A stretch of 64,000 nucleotides of DNA from Pseudomonadota bacterium (GTDB taxonomy: Bacteria > Pseudomonadota > Gammaproteobacteria > Burkholderiales > Rhodocyclaceae), in contig QQUN01000035.1 of assembly GCA_008501585.1 (NCBI GenBank), positions 1 to 64,000 of the forward strand. The letters are read 5' to 3'. Within the stretch, counting starts at the first letter, position 1. Each line of letters begins with the position of its first letter. Both the position numbers and the translations under genes were made by a program. Below the pieces are notes generated by a model that had not been told where the DNA came from, made no database searches, and saw only the letters and a program-made list of their open reading frames with translations. This document shows, piece by piece, positions 52,875-61,465 of the stretch.

Positions 52875-54683
52875 TCATGCGTCGGGTATGGCTGCCGGCC
52901 GCGAAAGCCACAACTCCATCATCATCAGGATCCACACCAGCTCCCCATAATATCCGGGGTGTGCCGGCAAAAGCTCATTGATCAGGCGGTCGATCAGCGC
53001 CGGTTGAATGATGCCGCGTTGCTTGAGTTGGCTGAGTGTGTCGCCGGCGAGGTTGCGCAGCCCGGCGTGCTGGCAGGCCCAGATGCCGAAGGGCAGGCCG
53101 AAGCCGTGCTTTTGCTTCTTGATGATGGCGTCGGGCAGGAAGTCGCGCAGGGCTTCCTTGAAAAACCAGCGCAGCTTGAAGCCGCGTAGCTTGTAGTCGA
53201 GCGGCAAGGCGAGCGAGAAGTCGAGCAAGGCGTCGTCGAGCAGGGGAAACTCCACGCCCAGGCCGGCCAGCTCGGTGGTGCCGAGAATCTTGGGCAGGTC
53301 GTTGTCCGCGAGGGTGTACTTCCAGTCGTAGGCGAGCTGGCGATTCAGGTCGCTCTCGGCATGGATGCGCGCCCAGACATCGCGGCTGGCTCGGTCGGGG
53401 GCGCCTTGGTCGATCCCCGCAAGGTAGTCCGGGGTGAGCAGGTTTTCGGCGCCGACACGGACCAGCAGGGTGTATTGATGAATCCGGTCTGGCAGCGGCA
53501 CGCGGGCCTGTTCGACGTAACTGGCGGCCTTCTTGACGACCGGGATGCGCTTGCTGAGTCCGAGGTTCAATACCGGTTCGAGCAGGCCGCGACGCAAGGC
53601 GCCGGGGACGTCGTCGTACCAGCCGAAGATTCTTTGCTTGGCATAGCGGGTGTTGCCGCCAAAGAGTTCGTCGCCACCGTCGCCCGCCAGCAGGGTGTCG
53701 ATGCCGTCCTGGCGGGCAATACGGGCGCACAGCCAGGCCGGGACGGCCGAGGAGTTGCCGAAGGGCTGGTCGTAGTGCTGCGCGACCTTGGGAATGCCTT
53801 CGAGCAGGTCGTCGGGGGTGACATAGTATTCGTGGTGATGGGTGCCGAAGTGCTGCGAGGCGGTGCGGGCGAAGTCCATCTCGTCGTAGCCGGTCGCGTC
53901 GAAACCCATCGAGTAGGTTTCGGCCGGCCGCCCGCTGACCTTGCACAGCATGCCGGCGACCGTGGAACTGTCGGTGCCGCCGGAGAGAAACGCGCCGACT
54001 TTGCCGCGTTCGGCAGCACGGGTGACGGCGGTTTCGACGATATGCAGAAACTGTTGCTTCGCCTCGGCGAAATCAACCCGTGCCGGCTCGTGGAAGGTCG
54101 GCCGCCACCAGGCGTCGACCTGCAGCTGGCCATCGTGCCAGAGCAGGCGGTGGCCGCCTTCGAGGCGCTGGACATCCTTGAAGATGGTCAGTGGCGCGGG
54201 GATGACGTGATGAAACAGATAGGCGAAAACGGCTTGCGGGTCGATCTCCGAGCCCGTATCGGACAGGGCGTCGGCACGGTCCGAAAAGAGCAGGCGGCTC
54301 CCCCGTCGGGTAAAGCACCACGGGTGGGTGGCGAAGCGGTCAGTGGCGAGAAACACGGATTGTGCGTTGCGGTCGACGATGGCGACCGCAAATCGCCCCT
54401 GTACATGGTTTGGGGCGTGCTGTCCGTACTTTGCGTAGAGCACCCGCCAGGCCAGTGCGGTCGAGGTCGGGATATCTTCGCTACCGAAATCGACCTGCTT
54501 GAACACCGGGTTGCCACGGCTCAGGCACAGGATGCCGTCCCGCTCGTCGAGCGTAAGCGCTTCGTTGAGTGCGGCTTCGGCATGGGGCCATTGCAGACGC
54601 TCGTTGGCGGGGCGGTGGGGTGTCGGCGCTGTGGTGGCAGTGCGCATATCGGGTGTCGTGCCGAACGAGGTGTCCTGTGTCAT
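52875..54683 (-). CDS. Asparagine synthase-family protein lacking the Cys2 nucleophile
   Basis: A 602-residue AsnB-like protein. The C-terminal synthetase domain is intact, with ATP loop FLSGGTDSSTVAG, DTLLAGDGGDELFGGNTRYA and KQKHGFGLPFGIW. The N-terminal glutaminase-like domain keeps part of its fold (GRFAVAIVDRNAQSVFLATD) but starts MTQDTSFGTTPD instead of MCGI, so it cannot hydrolyse glutamine through Cys2. It may use free ammonia or another amine as nucleophile, as beta-lactam synthetases do. The ATG start overlaps the flippase stop by four bases (ATGA), which supports it. Confidence 0.85.
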   Translation of the reverse strand: MTQDTSFGTTPDMRTATTAPTPHRPANERLQWPHAEAALNEALTLDERDGILCLSRGNPVFKQVDFGSEDIPTSTALAWRVLYAKYGQHAPNHVQGRFAVAIVDRNAQSVFLATDRFATHPWCFTRRGSRLLFSDRADALSDTGSEIDPQAVFAYLFHHVIPAPLTIFKDVQRLEGGHRLLWHDGQLQVDAWWRPTFHEPARVDFAEAKQQFLHIVETAVTRAAERGKVGAFLSGGTDSSTVAGMLCKVSGRPAETYSMGFDATGYDEMDFARTASQHFGTHHHEYYVTPDDLLEGIPKVAQHYDQPFGNSSAVPAWLCARIARQDGIDTLLAGDGGDELFGGNTRYAKQRIFGWYDDVPGALRRGLLEPVLNLGLSKRIPVVKKAASYVEQARVPLPDRIHQYTLLVRVGAENLLTPDYLAGIDQGAPDRASRDVWARIHAESDLNRQLAYDWKYTLADNDLPKILGTTELAGLGVEFPLLDDALLDFSLALPLDYKLRGFKLRWFFKEALRDFLPDAIIKKQKHGFGLPFGIWACQHAGLRNLAGDTLSQLKQRGIIQPALIDRLINELLPAHPGYYGELVWILMMMELWLSRPAAIPDA

Positions 54684-56161
54684 TGCTTGTAAGACTGTCT
54701 GGCCAAGTTGGCCCATAGTATGCGGATTTTCTGCAGGCAGTAGCGCTCTGCGCCATCGGGCAAACGTGCTGAACGCCACAGTACGAGCATCAAAACGGCA
54801 TACACCGTGGCGCCGGCGGCGATCTTGATGAACAGGGCCGCCAGGAGCGGCAGGGCGTCGACCGGCAATAGATGCAGCGTGGCTGCCATGCCGGCCGAGG
54901 CCAGCAACGGGCGCCAGATTTGTGCAAGAAGATGGCGCAACCGCAGCCCGGGGGTCCAGCGCAGGACGAGGGTAAAGAACACCGCCCCCCCGGCGATGAC
55001 GGCGCCGAGCCGGATCAGCGCAATGTCCGACAGGTTGGTGCGGTTTGCAAAAGCGATGGCCAGCGCCAGAAACAGCGCTGGCTCCAGCCACGCAATCGCG
55101 GCGAGCGCCTTCACGCGGCCTTGTGCAAGCAACAGATAGATACTGCTGTGTGTGACGGCACCGACCACATTGACCAGCGCGAGGATCTGGATGAGCGGAA
55201 TCGTGGCGGCCCAGGCATCGCCGAGCAGGATCGGGACAGCCTCTGGTGCCACCATGGCGAGGCCGACACCGGCAGGCACGGCGAGGAGGGTCTGAACGCC
55301 GAGTGCCAGCGTGAAGCCGCGGAGTAGATCGTCGCCACGGTCACGTTGCTCGACAAAGGCCGGGAAGAGCACACGACCCAGTGGTGCGAGGAGTTCGGAG
55401 GTTGGCATGGCCGCGATCTCGTCGGCCAGCGAATAGCTGCCCATGCCCGTGGCGCCATGGCTACCGACCACGAACTTGTCGACACGGGTGGCGACATAGG
55501 CGCCGATGTTGCGCACCAGCACCCATTGCGAGAAAGCCCACAGCGCGCGGAACCGGCTCAGGCCGAGTCGGGGGCGGTAGTGGTGCATGTGGTAGCTGAG
55601 CAGGACGCCTGCCAGCCGCCCGGTGAGCGCGCCGATGACCATCGCCCAGTAGGAGCGCAGCCACCAGGCCAGGGCCAGTGTGACCACGAAGCCGATCACT
55701 CGGCGGTAGAAGAAGAAGCGGAAATCCTGCCCGAAGGCCATGTGCTTCTGGAAGTCGACAATGCCGATGTTTTCGGTGCTGGCGATCAGCACCGACAGGG
55801 ACATCACGTAGAGCACCGGCGCGACCCGCGCATCGCCAAAATAGGTGACGGCCAGCGGCGCCAGCAGGGCGATGAGCGTGGCCGAAATGCCGGCCTGGAT
55901 GATGCGCAGCGTCCAGGCGGTGTCGTAGTCTGCCCGTGTGGGTGATTTTGCGTGAATGAGTGCGACGTGTACGCCCAGATCGAGCAAGACGTCGATGAGC
56001 CCCACCATGATCGAGGCCATCGCCACGATGCCGAAGTCCGCCGGCACGAGCAAGCGGGCCAGCACCAGCGTGCTGACCAGCCCGATCAGGCGGTCTGACC
56101 AGCGCATGGCGATCACCAGCAGCGCGCTGACGGCGAGTCCGGTGCGTTGCGGATGGCTCAT
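54680..56161 (-). CDS. Lipopolysaccharide/oligosaccharide flippase (Wzx/MOP family)
   Basis: A 493-residue polytopic protein with 12-14 hydrophobic helices, of the polysaccharide biosynthesis (MviN/Wzx/RfbX) superfamily. Typical strings are MRWSDRLIGLVSTLVLARLL and PADFGIVAMASIMVG at the start and LGRVLFPAFVEQRD in the middle. It should flip the lipid-linked repeat unit made by the operon glycosyltransferases; no other flippase is in the window. The start MSHPQRTGL follows the decarboxylase gene by ten bases. Last helices end near the KQ tail coupled to the asparagine synthase-like gene. Confidence 0.9.
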   Translation of the reverse strand: MSHPQRTGLAVSALLVIAMRWSDRLIGLVSTLVLARLLVPADFGIVAMASIMVGLIDVLLDLGVHVALIHAKSPTRADYDTAWTLRIIQAGISATLIALLAPLAVTYFGDARVAPVLYVMSLSVLIASTENIGIVDFQKHMAFGQDFRFFFYRRVIGFVVTLALAWWLRSYWAMVIGALTGRLAGVLLSYHMHHYRPRLGLSRFRALWAFSQWVLVRNIGAYVATRVDKFVVGSHGATGMGSYSLADEIAAMPTSELLAPLGRVLFPAFVEQRDRGDDLLRGFTLALGVQTLLAVPAGVGLAMVAPEAVPILLGDAWAATIPLIQILALVNVVGAVTHSSIYLLLAQGRVKALAAIAWLEPALFLALAIAFANRTNLSDIALIRLGAVIAGGAVFFTLVLRWTPGLRLRHLLAQIWRPLLASAGMAATLHLLPVDALPLLAALFIKIAAGATVYAVLMLVLWRSARLPDGAERYCLQKIRILWANLARQSYKQ

Positions 56162-56171
56162 GCGCAGGGGG

Positions 56172-57416
56172 TCAGACGAGCACTTCGATGACCGCCGGGT
56201 GCCCCAGGAATTGCTGCGGACTGGCGGTTGCGCCATAGGCGCCGGACTGGAACACCACCACCAGGTCGCCAATCTCGGCATGGGCCAGCGGCATCCGTTC
56301 GCCGAGCAGGTCGAGCGGCGTGCACAAGGGGCCGACCACCGAGACCACCTCGTCGGCCGGCGCATCCATGCGGTTGCCGATCGCCAGTGGATAGTTCTTG
56401 CGCAGTACCTGACCGAAGTTTCCGGATGCCGACAGATGGTGGTGCAGTCCGCCGTCGGTCACCAGGAAGGTCTGGCCGCGTGAGACCTTTCGGTCGGTCA
56501 CCCGGCACACATAGATGCCCGCCTCGCCGACCAGGAAGCGGCCCAGTTCGAGGCATAGTTGCGCCTCGGGCAGTGCATGGCGGGCCTGCTCGGCGATCTG
56601 CGCCAGGTTGGTGCCGATCGGCGCCAGGTCCAGCGGCGTGTTGCCGGGGAAGTAGGGGATGCCCAGCCCGCCGCCAAGGTTGAGGCTGCGCACCGGTGCC
56701 GGGGCATGGGCGGCCAGTTCGACGGCCAGGGCGAAACTCTTTTGCTGCGCTTCGATGATGGCGTCGGCACGCAGGTTTTGCGAGCCGGAAAAGATATGGA
56801 AGCCCTCGAATTGCAGCGCGGTATTCGCGATGCGTGCCAGCGCCGCCGGGATGCGCTCGGCGTCGATGCCGAAAGGCTTGGATCCGCCGCTCATCTGCAT
56901 GCCGGAGGCCTTGAGTTCAAAGTCCGGGTTGACGCGCAGGGCGACCCGCACTGTCCAGCCGGTCTGCGACGCGATGACCGCCAGCCGGTCGAGTTCTTGC
57001 TCAGACTCGATATTGATCAGAATCCCGGCGGCAGCCGCTTGGCGCAGTTCGGCCTCGCGCTTGCCCGGCCCGGCGAAGCTGATCGCCGTCGGCGCGACGC
57101 CGGCGTCGAGCGCGACCTTCATTTCGCCGGCCGAGGCCACATCGATACCGTCGACCCGGTCACGCATGTGCGCCACCAGCGCTGGCATCGGATTGGCCTT
57201 CATGGCGTAATGCAGCTTGATGGTGGCTGGCAGCGCCGCACGCAGTGCGTCAATGCGCCGGTCAATGGCTGCGCGCTCATAGGCATAGAAGGGGGTCTGA
57301 CCGATACGCGCGGCCAGGCGGGAGAGTGGCTGGCCGCCAATGATGAGTTCTCCGTCAGCAACGCGAAACGTGTCGATGGGAGCGTGTGTGGCAGGCGGGC
57401 GTGGGATTGAAGTCAT
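56172..57416 (-). CDS. Exosortase A-associated PLP-dependent decarboxylase
   Basis: A 414-residue fold-III (alanine-racemase-type) PLP enzyme related to diaminopimelate/ornithine decarboxylases, matching TIGR03099. The PLP lysine is Lys73 in LHYAMKANPMPAL; other marks are GIDVASAGEMKVALD, LNLGGGLGIPYF, LELGRFLVGEAG and the catalytic-cysteine region VVGPLCTPLDLLGERM. It should decarboxylate an amino acid to give an amine, perhaps a substituent or carrier group. In XrtA loci it normally sits with an AMP-ligase, an ACP and two hydrolases; here the ligase is missing from the group. Confidence 0.92.
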   Translation of the reverse strand: MTSIPRPPATHAPIDTFRVADGELIIGGQPLSRLAARIGQTPFYAYERAAIDRRIDALRAALPATIKLHYAMKANPMPALVAHMRDRVDGIDVASAGEMKVALDAGVAPTAISFAGPGKREAELRQAAAAGILINIESEQELDRLAVIASQTGWTVRVALRVNPDFELKASGMQMSGGSKPFGIDAERIPAALARIANTALQFEGFHIFSGSQNLRADAIIEAQQKSFALAVELAAHAPAPVRSLNLGGGLGIPYFPGNTPLDLAPIGTNLAQIAEQARHALPEAQLCLELGRFLVGEAGIYVCRVTDRKVSRGQTFLVTDGGLHHHLSASGNFGQVLRKNYPLAIGNRMDAPADEVVSVVGPLCTPLDLLGERMPLAHAEIGDLVVVFQSGAYGATASPQQFLGHPAVIEVLV

Positions 57417-57586
57417 GGCGTTGGGCGCTGGAGTCGATTGGCGGGAGTTGCGTGAATCCGTTTAGCATGCGCGCGGCGCGCGCGGCGGCACAGGGCGTTT
57501 TTCACGGCGCGGGTCGCCGGTGGAGTCTACAACGATGCACCGACCGAGCGGCGCCGGAATGCTGCGGTTTGAATAGGGAAGCAGGC

Positions 57587-58621
57587 ATGCGGTGTCAGCG
57601 GATCAAGATGGATGAAGCAGGCGAGGAATCCTTTTGGCGCACCTGGCAGGCGAACAGCTTCGATACCGAGTTGGCCTGGTTTCGCTTGTTGGCGCGCACG
57701 GCCTTGCCGCCCTTGTCGGCACCAGCGCTGTGGGTTACCGAAAGTGACGGCGCATTGCAGGCGGCGCTGCCATTGCGCCGCGACGGACCGGGGCGCCTGG
57801 CGGCACTGGGCAATTTCTACACCGCCTGCTTTGCGCCGCAGCTGCGCTCGGTTGCCGCGATGAGCGGCCTGGTGCGCGAGACGATGGCGGCCGAGGGCGC
57901 TTACAGCCTGGACCTGCAACCCATGGCGCCGGAAAATCCGCACTTCGAGGCGATGCGCACGGCGCTCAGTGGCGCCGGGCTGGTGTGCTTTGACTACTTT
58001 TGTTTCGGCAACTGGTACCTGCCCGCGCGTGGCCTGTGCTACGAGGACTATCTGGCTGCGAGGCCGGGGCCGCTGCGCAGCACGCTCAAGCGCAAGGGCA
58101 AGAAGTTCGCCGCCGCCGGCGGACGGATCGACATCGTCGTCGGCGGCGAGGCGCTCGAGGCGGCCATGGCCGACTATCAGCAGGTGTATGACGCGAGCTG
58201 GAAGCGCACCGAACCGTTTCCCGACTTCATGCCCGGCTTCATGCGCCTGTGTGCCGAGCGCGGCTGGCTGCGCCTGGGCGTGGCCCGGCTGGACGGGGTC
58301 GCGATCGCGGCGCAATGCTGGGTGGTGCGGGACGGCCATGCCGCCATCTACAAGCTGGCCTACGACGAGGCGCAGGCGGAGTGGTCGGCCGGCAGCCTGC
58401 TGACGGCGGCGCTGATGCAGCGGATGCTGGACGAGGAGCAGGTCGCGGAGGTGGACTACCTGATCGGCGACGACGCCTACAAGCGTGACTGGATGACGCA
58501 CCGGCGTGAGCGACACGGCTTGCGCGCCTATGATCCGCGCCGTTGGCGTGGGGCGATGGCGACGCTGGCGGAAGCCCTGCGACGGGCGGGGCGTCCGCTG
58601 GTGAGGTGGTGTCGGCGCTGA
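57587..58621 (+). CDS. GNAT/FemAB-like N-acyltransferase (acetyltransf_6 type)
   Basis: A 344-residue protein with the BioF2/FemAB-like GNAT domain. Relevant strings are LRSTLKRKGKKFAAAGGRID, then GVAIAAQCWVVRDGHAAIYK and YLIGDDAYKRDWMTHRRERH at the end. It is likely to transfer an acyl or aminoacyl group. The ATG at 57587 is preferred because AGGGAA lies six bases upstream; the frame is open from 57386, but that part overlaps the divergent decarboxylase and looks untranslated. It is the only plus-strand gene in this stretch, inserted between the decarboxylase and the hydrolase/ACP group. Confidence 0.8.
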   Translation: MRCQRIKMDEAGEESFWRTWQANSFDTELAWFRLLARTALPPLSAPALWVTESDGALQAALPLRRDGPGRLAALGNFYTACFAPQLRSVAAMSGLVRETMAAEGAYSLDLQPMAPENPHFEAMRTALSGAGLVCFDYFCFGNWYLPARGLCYEDYLAARPGPLRSTLKRKGKKFAAAGGRIDIVVGGEALEAAMADYQQVYDASWKRTEPFPDFMPGFMRLCAERGWLRLGVARLDGVAIAAQCWVVRDGHAAIYKLAYDEAQAEWSAGSLLTAALMQRMLDEEQVAEVDYLIGDDAYKRDWMTHRRERHGLRAYDPRRWRGAMATLAEALRRAGRPLVRWCRR

Positions 58622-58631
58622 GCGCGGCCGC

Positions 58632-59471
58632 TCAGGCCGGCGTGGTGTCGGCGCTGGCGGCTGCGTACAGGGCGGTGGTCTGGGCCACCAGATCGGGCGC
58701 TTCGTCGCGCTTGTGCAGTTGCCACAAGGGGGCACCGACGAAGGAATGAGCGCTGAGCTGCGCGCCGAGCTTTTCGAGTGCTTCGAGGTTGCGGCGACAG
58801 GCGATCGATAGCTCGGCGCCGGGCTCGGCGACATGCTCGAACCAGTCGATACGCACGCCATCCAGGCCGGTCAGCGCGGCGAGCTTCTGAGCGCTGATGC
58901 CCTCGATCAGCGGGCCGGACAGGGAATAGCCGGCCACCTCGACCACCGCGCCGCCGGCCAGGGCGGCGCGGATGTCGTCGGTGGTCTCGGCCGGTAGGCC
59001 CTGGCCCATCAGCCAGGCGACCCGCTGGCGCAGGGTCTGGGTGACGAAGGACTTGCCGTCCGCCACCGGCTGCCACAGCAGCAGCTGCGGGTAGCGATCG
59101 GGCGCCTCGGCCGCGACGCTGGCGGCGAGCAGGGCGCCGAGGCGCATGCCCCAGAGTGTGACCGGTTGCCCGGAGTGTTCCGCCAGGTGGGCGGCCGCGT
59201 CGGCGACGTTGCGCGCCCAGATGTCCCAGCGGGCGTCTTCGAACTCGCCCTCGCTCTCGCCGGTGCCGAACAGGTCGATGCACAGGCTGGCGTAACCCAG
59301 ATGGGCAAAGGCGCGCGCCTGTTCGGCGACGATGGCGCGGCAGCGGTTCATTTCCTCGGCGAAGGGCGGCACATACAGCACGGCACCGCGCGGGCGGCCC
59401 TGCGGCAGGCATTCGAGCGCGAACAGCCGCGCACCGTCCGAGTCGAGGAAGAACGGCCGCATCGTCGTCAT
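58632..59471 (-). CDS. Exosortase A-associated hydrolase 2 (alpha/beta hydrolase)
   Basis: A 279-residue alpha/beta hydrolase-fold protein matching TIGR03101. Visible parts are LYVPPFAEEMNRCRAIVAEQ, FAHLGYASLCIDLFGTGESE and VTLWGMRLGALLAASVA, where the nucleophile elbow reads GMRLG rather than the usual GxSxG, so classical serine hydrolysis is doubtful. Its start codon overlaps the ACP stop (ATGA). The substrate is not known; pairing with an ACP suggests handling of an acyl thioester. Confidence 0.88.
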   Translation of the reverse strand: MTTMRPFFLDSDGARLFALECLPQGRPRGAVLYVPPFAEEMNRCRAIVAEQARAFAHLGYASLCIDLFGTGESEGEFEDARWDIWARNVADAAAHLAEHSGQPVTLWGMRLGALLAASVAAEAPDRYPQLLLWQPVADGKSFVTQTLRQRVAWLMGQGLPAETTDDIRAALAGGAVVEVAGYSLSGPLIEGISAQKLAALTGLDGVRIDWFEHVAEPGAELSIACRRNLEALEKLGAQLSAHSFVGAPLWQLHKRDEAPDLVAQTTALYAAASADTTPA

Positions 59472-59716
59472 GCCAGCTTGGCGTCGATGTAGTTCGACAG
59501 GCTGCCGACGGTGCGGAAGAGGTCTTCGTTGATCTCGTCGTCGTCCACCTCGATGCCCAGCTGCTCTTCCATGGTGCTCAGCAGGCTGACCACGGTGAGC
59601 GAGTTGAACTCGGGGAAGTTGCCCAGCAGCGGCGTGTCGGCGGTCAGGCTGTTGGCCCGCTCGCCCAGTTGCAGCGTCTGGCGCAGGAGGTCTTTGGTGA
59701 TGTCCAGAGGATTCAT
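59468..59716 (-). CDS. Acyl carrier protein, exosortase-associated
   Basis: An 82-residue acidic carrier protein of the phosphopantetheine-binding family. The attachment serine is Ser39 in PEFNSLTVVSLLSTME; the usual Asp before Ser is replaced by Asn, yet the Leu after it and the acidic helix III (EVDDDEINEDLF) are kept. Start MNPLDITKDLLR is preferred to the longer frame, which runs back into hydrolase 1. Located between the two hydrolase genes with four-base overlap to hydrolase 2, it probably carries an acyl or aminoacyl group for the polymer. Confidence 0.88.
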   Translation of the reverse strand: MNPLDITKDLLRQTLQLGERANSLTADTPLLGNFPEFNSLTVVSLLSTMEEQLGIEVDDDEINEDLFRTVGSLSNYIDAKLA

Positions 59717-59750
59717 GTCGGGGTCGTTCGATGGTGAGGGGTGGAGAGTG

Positions 59751-60656
59751 TCAGCGGCTGTCGGCCGATGCCGGGGTATCGAGCAGCCAGGCCCGGGCCA
59801 GTGCGATGACCTGGTTGCGGGCGGCGAGCGTCGAGTAGGTCTGGTCGGCATCGGGCAGATCGTGGCGGGTCACGCTGCGCGGTGCGCGCATGGCCTGTTG
59901 CCAGTCGGCATCGGCGGCGACGACCTCGTCGAACTCCATGCTGACCAGGCTCTGGCCGCTCATCAGCATCAGCATGTCGCCCTTGAAGCGCGCCAGGCCA
60001 GCACGCATGCGCGCCACGGCGGGGGCGGCGGGATCGTCCTGTGCCGCCGCCGCGGCCGCCGGTTGCGGTCGCGCGGGCGCGAGCTTTTTCTTGAGCCGGG
60101 TGAATACCATGCGCGCGACCGTGGCCAGCGCCGGTAACGGGTTGAATTCGAGCCGCAGCACCTTGAGCCAGAATTCCTTTTCGCGGATGCGGCGGCTGTA
60201 GTGATGCTTGACGGTGACCGCGTTGCCGGCGTCCTCGTTGTCCATCCACGGGTTGCCGACCATGATGCCGGTCACCTCGGGGAACTTCCAGGCGTTGATG
60301 AGGATCGCCGAGGCCGCGTCGCAGCCGCCCCACAGCACCACCTCCTGCATGCCGGGCACGAGGCTGCGGAAATGGGCGAGGGCGGCGCGCAGGTCGGCCT
60401 CGACGTCGGCGAAGCCGCGAAAGGCACCCTCGCTGTCGCCCAGGCCGCGGTAGTCGAAGCGCATCACCGGGGTGCCGGCCGCAGCCAGCTCGCGCGCCAG
60501 CTTGACCTGCAGGCGGCCGACGCCGCCGCGATACTGCGGGCCGCCGGCGACAATGGCCAGCACCCCGCGTGTCTTCACGGTGTCGGGCACGTGGGTGACG
60601 CTGACCAGGGCGTCGCCCGCGCAGTCGAAAACCGAGGGAATTTCCCGGGCGCTCAT
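59751..60656 (-). CDS. Exosortase A-associated hydrolase 1 (alpha/beta hydrolase)
   Basis: A 301-residue alpha/beta hydrolase-fold protein matching TIGR03100. It shows IVAGGPQYRGGVGRLQVKLA, PVMRFDYRGLGDSEGAF and VVLWGGCDAASAILI, where the nucleophile elbow is GGCDA, i.e. cysteine in place of serine. The Ala/Pro-rich linker near residues 195-215 is unusual. It overlaps the sulfotransferase gene by four bases and lies 34 bases before the ACP gene. The paired hydrolases are constant partners in XrtA loci but have no assigned reaction. Confidence 0.88.
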   Translation of the reverse strand: MSAREIPSVFDCAGDALVSVTHVPDTVKTRGVLAIVAGGPQYRGGVGRLQVKLARELAAAGTPVMRFDYRGLGDSEGAFRGFADVEADLRAALAHFRSLVPGMQEVVLWGGCDAASAILINAWKFPEVTGIMVGNPWMDNEDAGNAVTVKHHYSRRIREKEFWLKVLRLEFNPLPALATVARMVFTRLKKKLAPARPQPAAAAAAQDDPAAPAVARMRAGLARFKGDMLMLMSGQSLVSMEFDEVVAADADWQQAMRAPRSVTRHDLPDADQTYSTLAARNQVIALARAWLLDTPASADSR

Positions 60657-61465
60657 CGTGCTGCTCCGACGATCTGGCCGGTCGGGCGCTCAGTGGCAGG
60701 CGTGGCCGGGCAATGGCGGCCGCTGCCGGCGATCAGCGCGGCGCGCACTTCGCGATAACGCGCCTCGGCCGTGGCCAGCTGGGCCGGATCGACGACGATG
60801 TCGGAATAGTCGCTTTGGCTGCGGCTGATCTGGCCGGACTTGAGCCGCGCCGAGTGGTCGCCGGTATTGCCGTGGCCAGTGTTGGCGAAGGTCTCGTAGC
60901 GCGAGGGGATCGGCGTGTCGAAGCCGAGCCAGTCGGACAGTTCGGCCAGCGTGGCGTCAGTGTCGGCGATCAGGCTTTCGGCGTCGAGGTAGAAATAGCG
61001 CGGCCCGAGGGCGGCGGCAATGTTGCCCAGCTCCCCGACGCGCTCGATGTAGTAGGCGGCGGCGCCCTCCGGCGTGGCCTCGGGCAGTTGCGGGGCATGC
61101 TGGCGGAACAGGGCGACCAGGCTCTTGATCGACTGTACCGGCTCACGCAGCATGAAAATGGTGCGCGTGCCGGGGCGCGCCAGCAGCGCAGGGGCCACAT
61201 GGTGGCCGGTGTGCAGCACCTTGTCGAACATGTAGCGCGCGCCGGGCTTGGCCGTGTGGCGGGCAAAGTGGCGCAGCTTCTGCCGCCACAGGCTCTTCCA
61301 GCTGTAGTAGCCGATATGCATCTCGTAGTAGCCCTCGACCTGCGGATGGCTGCCGATGAGATGGCCGAACAGGCTGGTGTTGGCCCGCATGTGGCTGAGC
61401 AGGAAGATGTTGCGGTGACGCAGCACCAGCGCCGGGTTGCGGATCAGGGCGTGCAGCAGGCTCAT
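60653..61465 (-). CDS. PAPS-dependent sulfotransferase family protein
   Basis: A 270-residue sulfotransferase-fold protein. The 5'-phosphosulfate-binding loop is LLSHMRANTSLFGHLI (residues 22-37) after the first strand, and the 3'-phosphate site is MLREPVQSIKSLVALF with Arg107 and Ser115. Length and spacing fit Stf0/heparan-type bacterial sulfotransferases. PAPS would come from the cysD-cysNC pair about 10 kb away, and PAP would be removed by CysQ. The start ATG overlaps the glycosyltransferase stop (ATGA); a longer frame enters that gene. The acceptor is probably the polysaccharide or a lipid-linked precursor. Confidence 0.82.
   Translation of the reverse strand: MSLLHALIRNPALVLRHRNIFLLSHMRANTSLFGHLIGSHPQVEGYYEMHIGYYSWKSLWRQKLRHFARHTAKPGARYMFDKVLHTGHHVAPALLARPGTRTIFMLREPVQSIKSLVALFRQHAPQLPEATPEGAAAYYIERVGELGNIAAALGPRYFYLDAESLIADTDATLAELSDWLGFDTPIPSRYETFANTGHGNTGDHSARLKSGQISRSQSDYSDIVVDPAQLATAEARYREVRAALIAGSGRHCPATPATERPTGQIVGAAR

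Noticed and set aside
52647-53189. 180-codon plus-strand open frame in the gap before the asparagine synthase-like gene
   Set aside because: No ribosome site, no family pattern, and its second half is antisense to a certain gene.
54684-55091. Upstream extension of the asparagine synthase-like gene to 738 codons
   Set aside because: It would lie inside the flippase gene, whereas the ATG at 54683 makes a four-base ATGA overlap typical of this locus.
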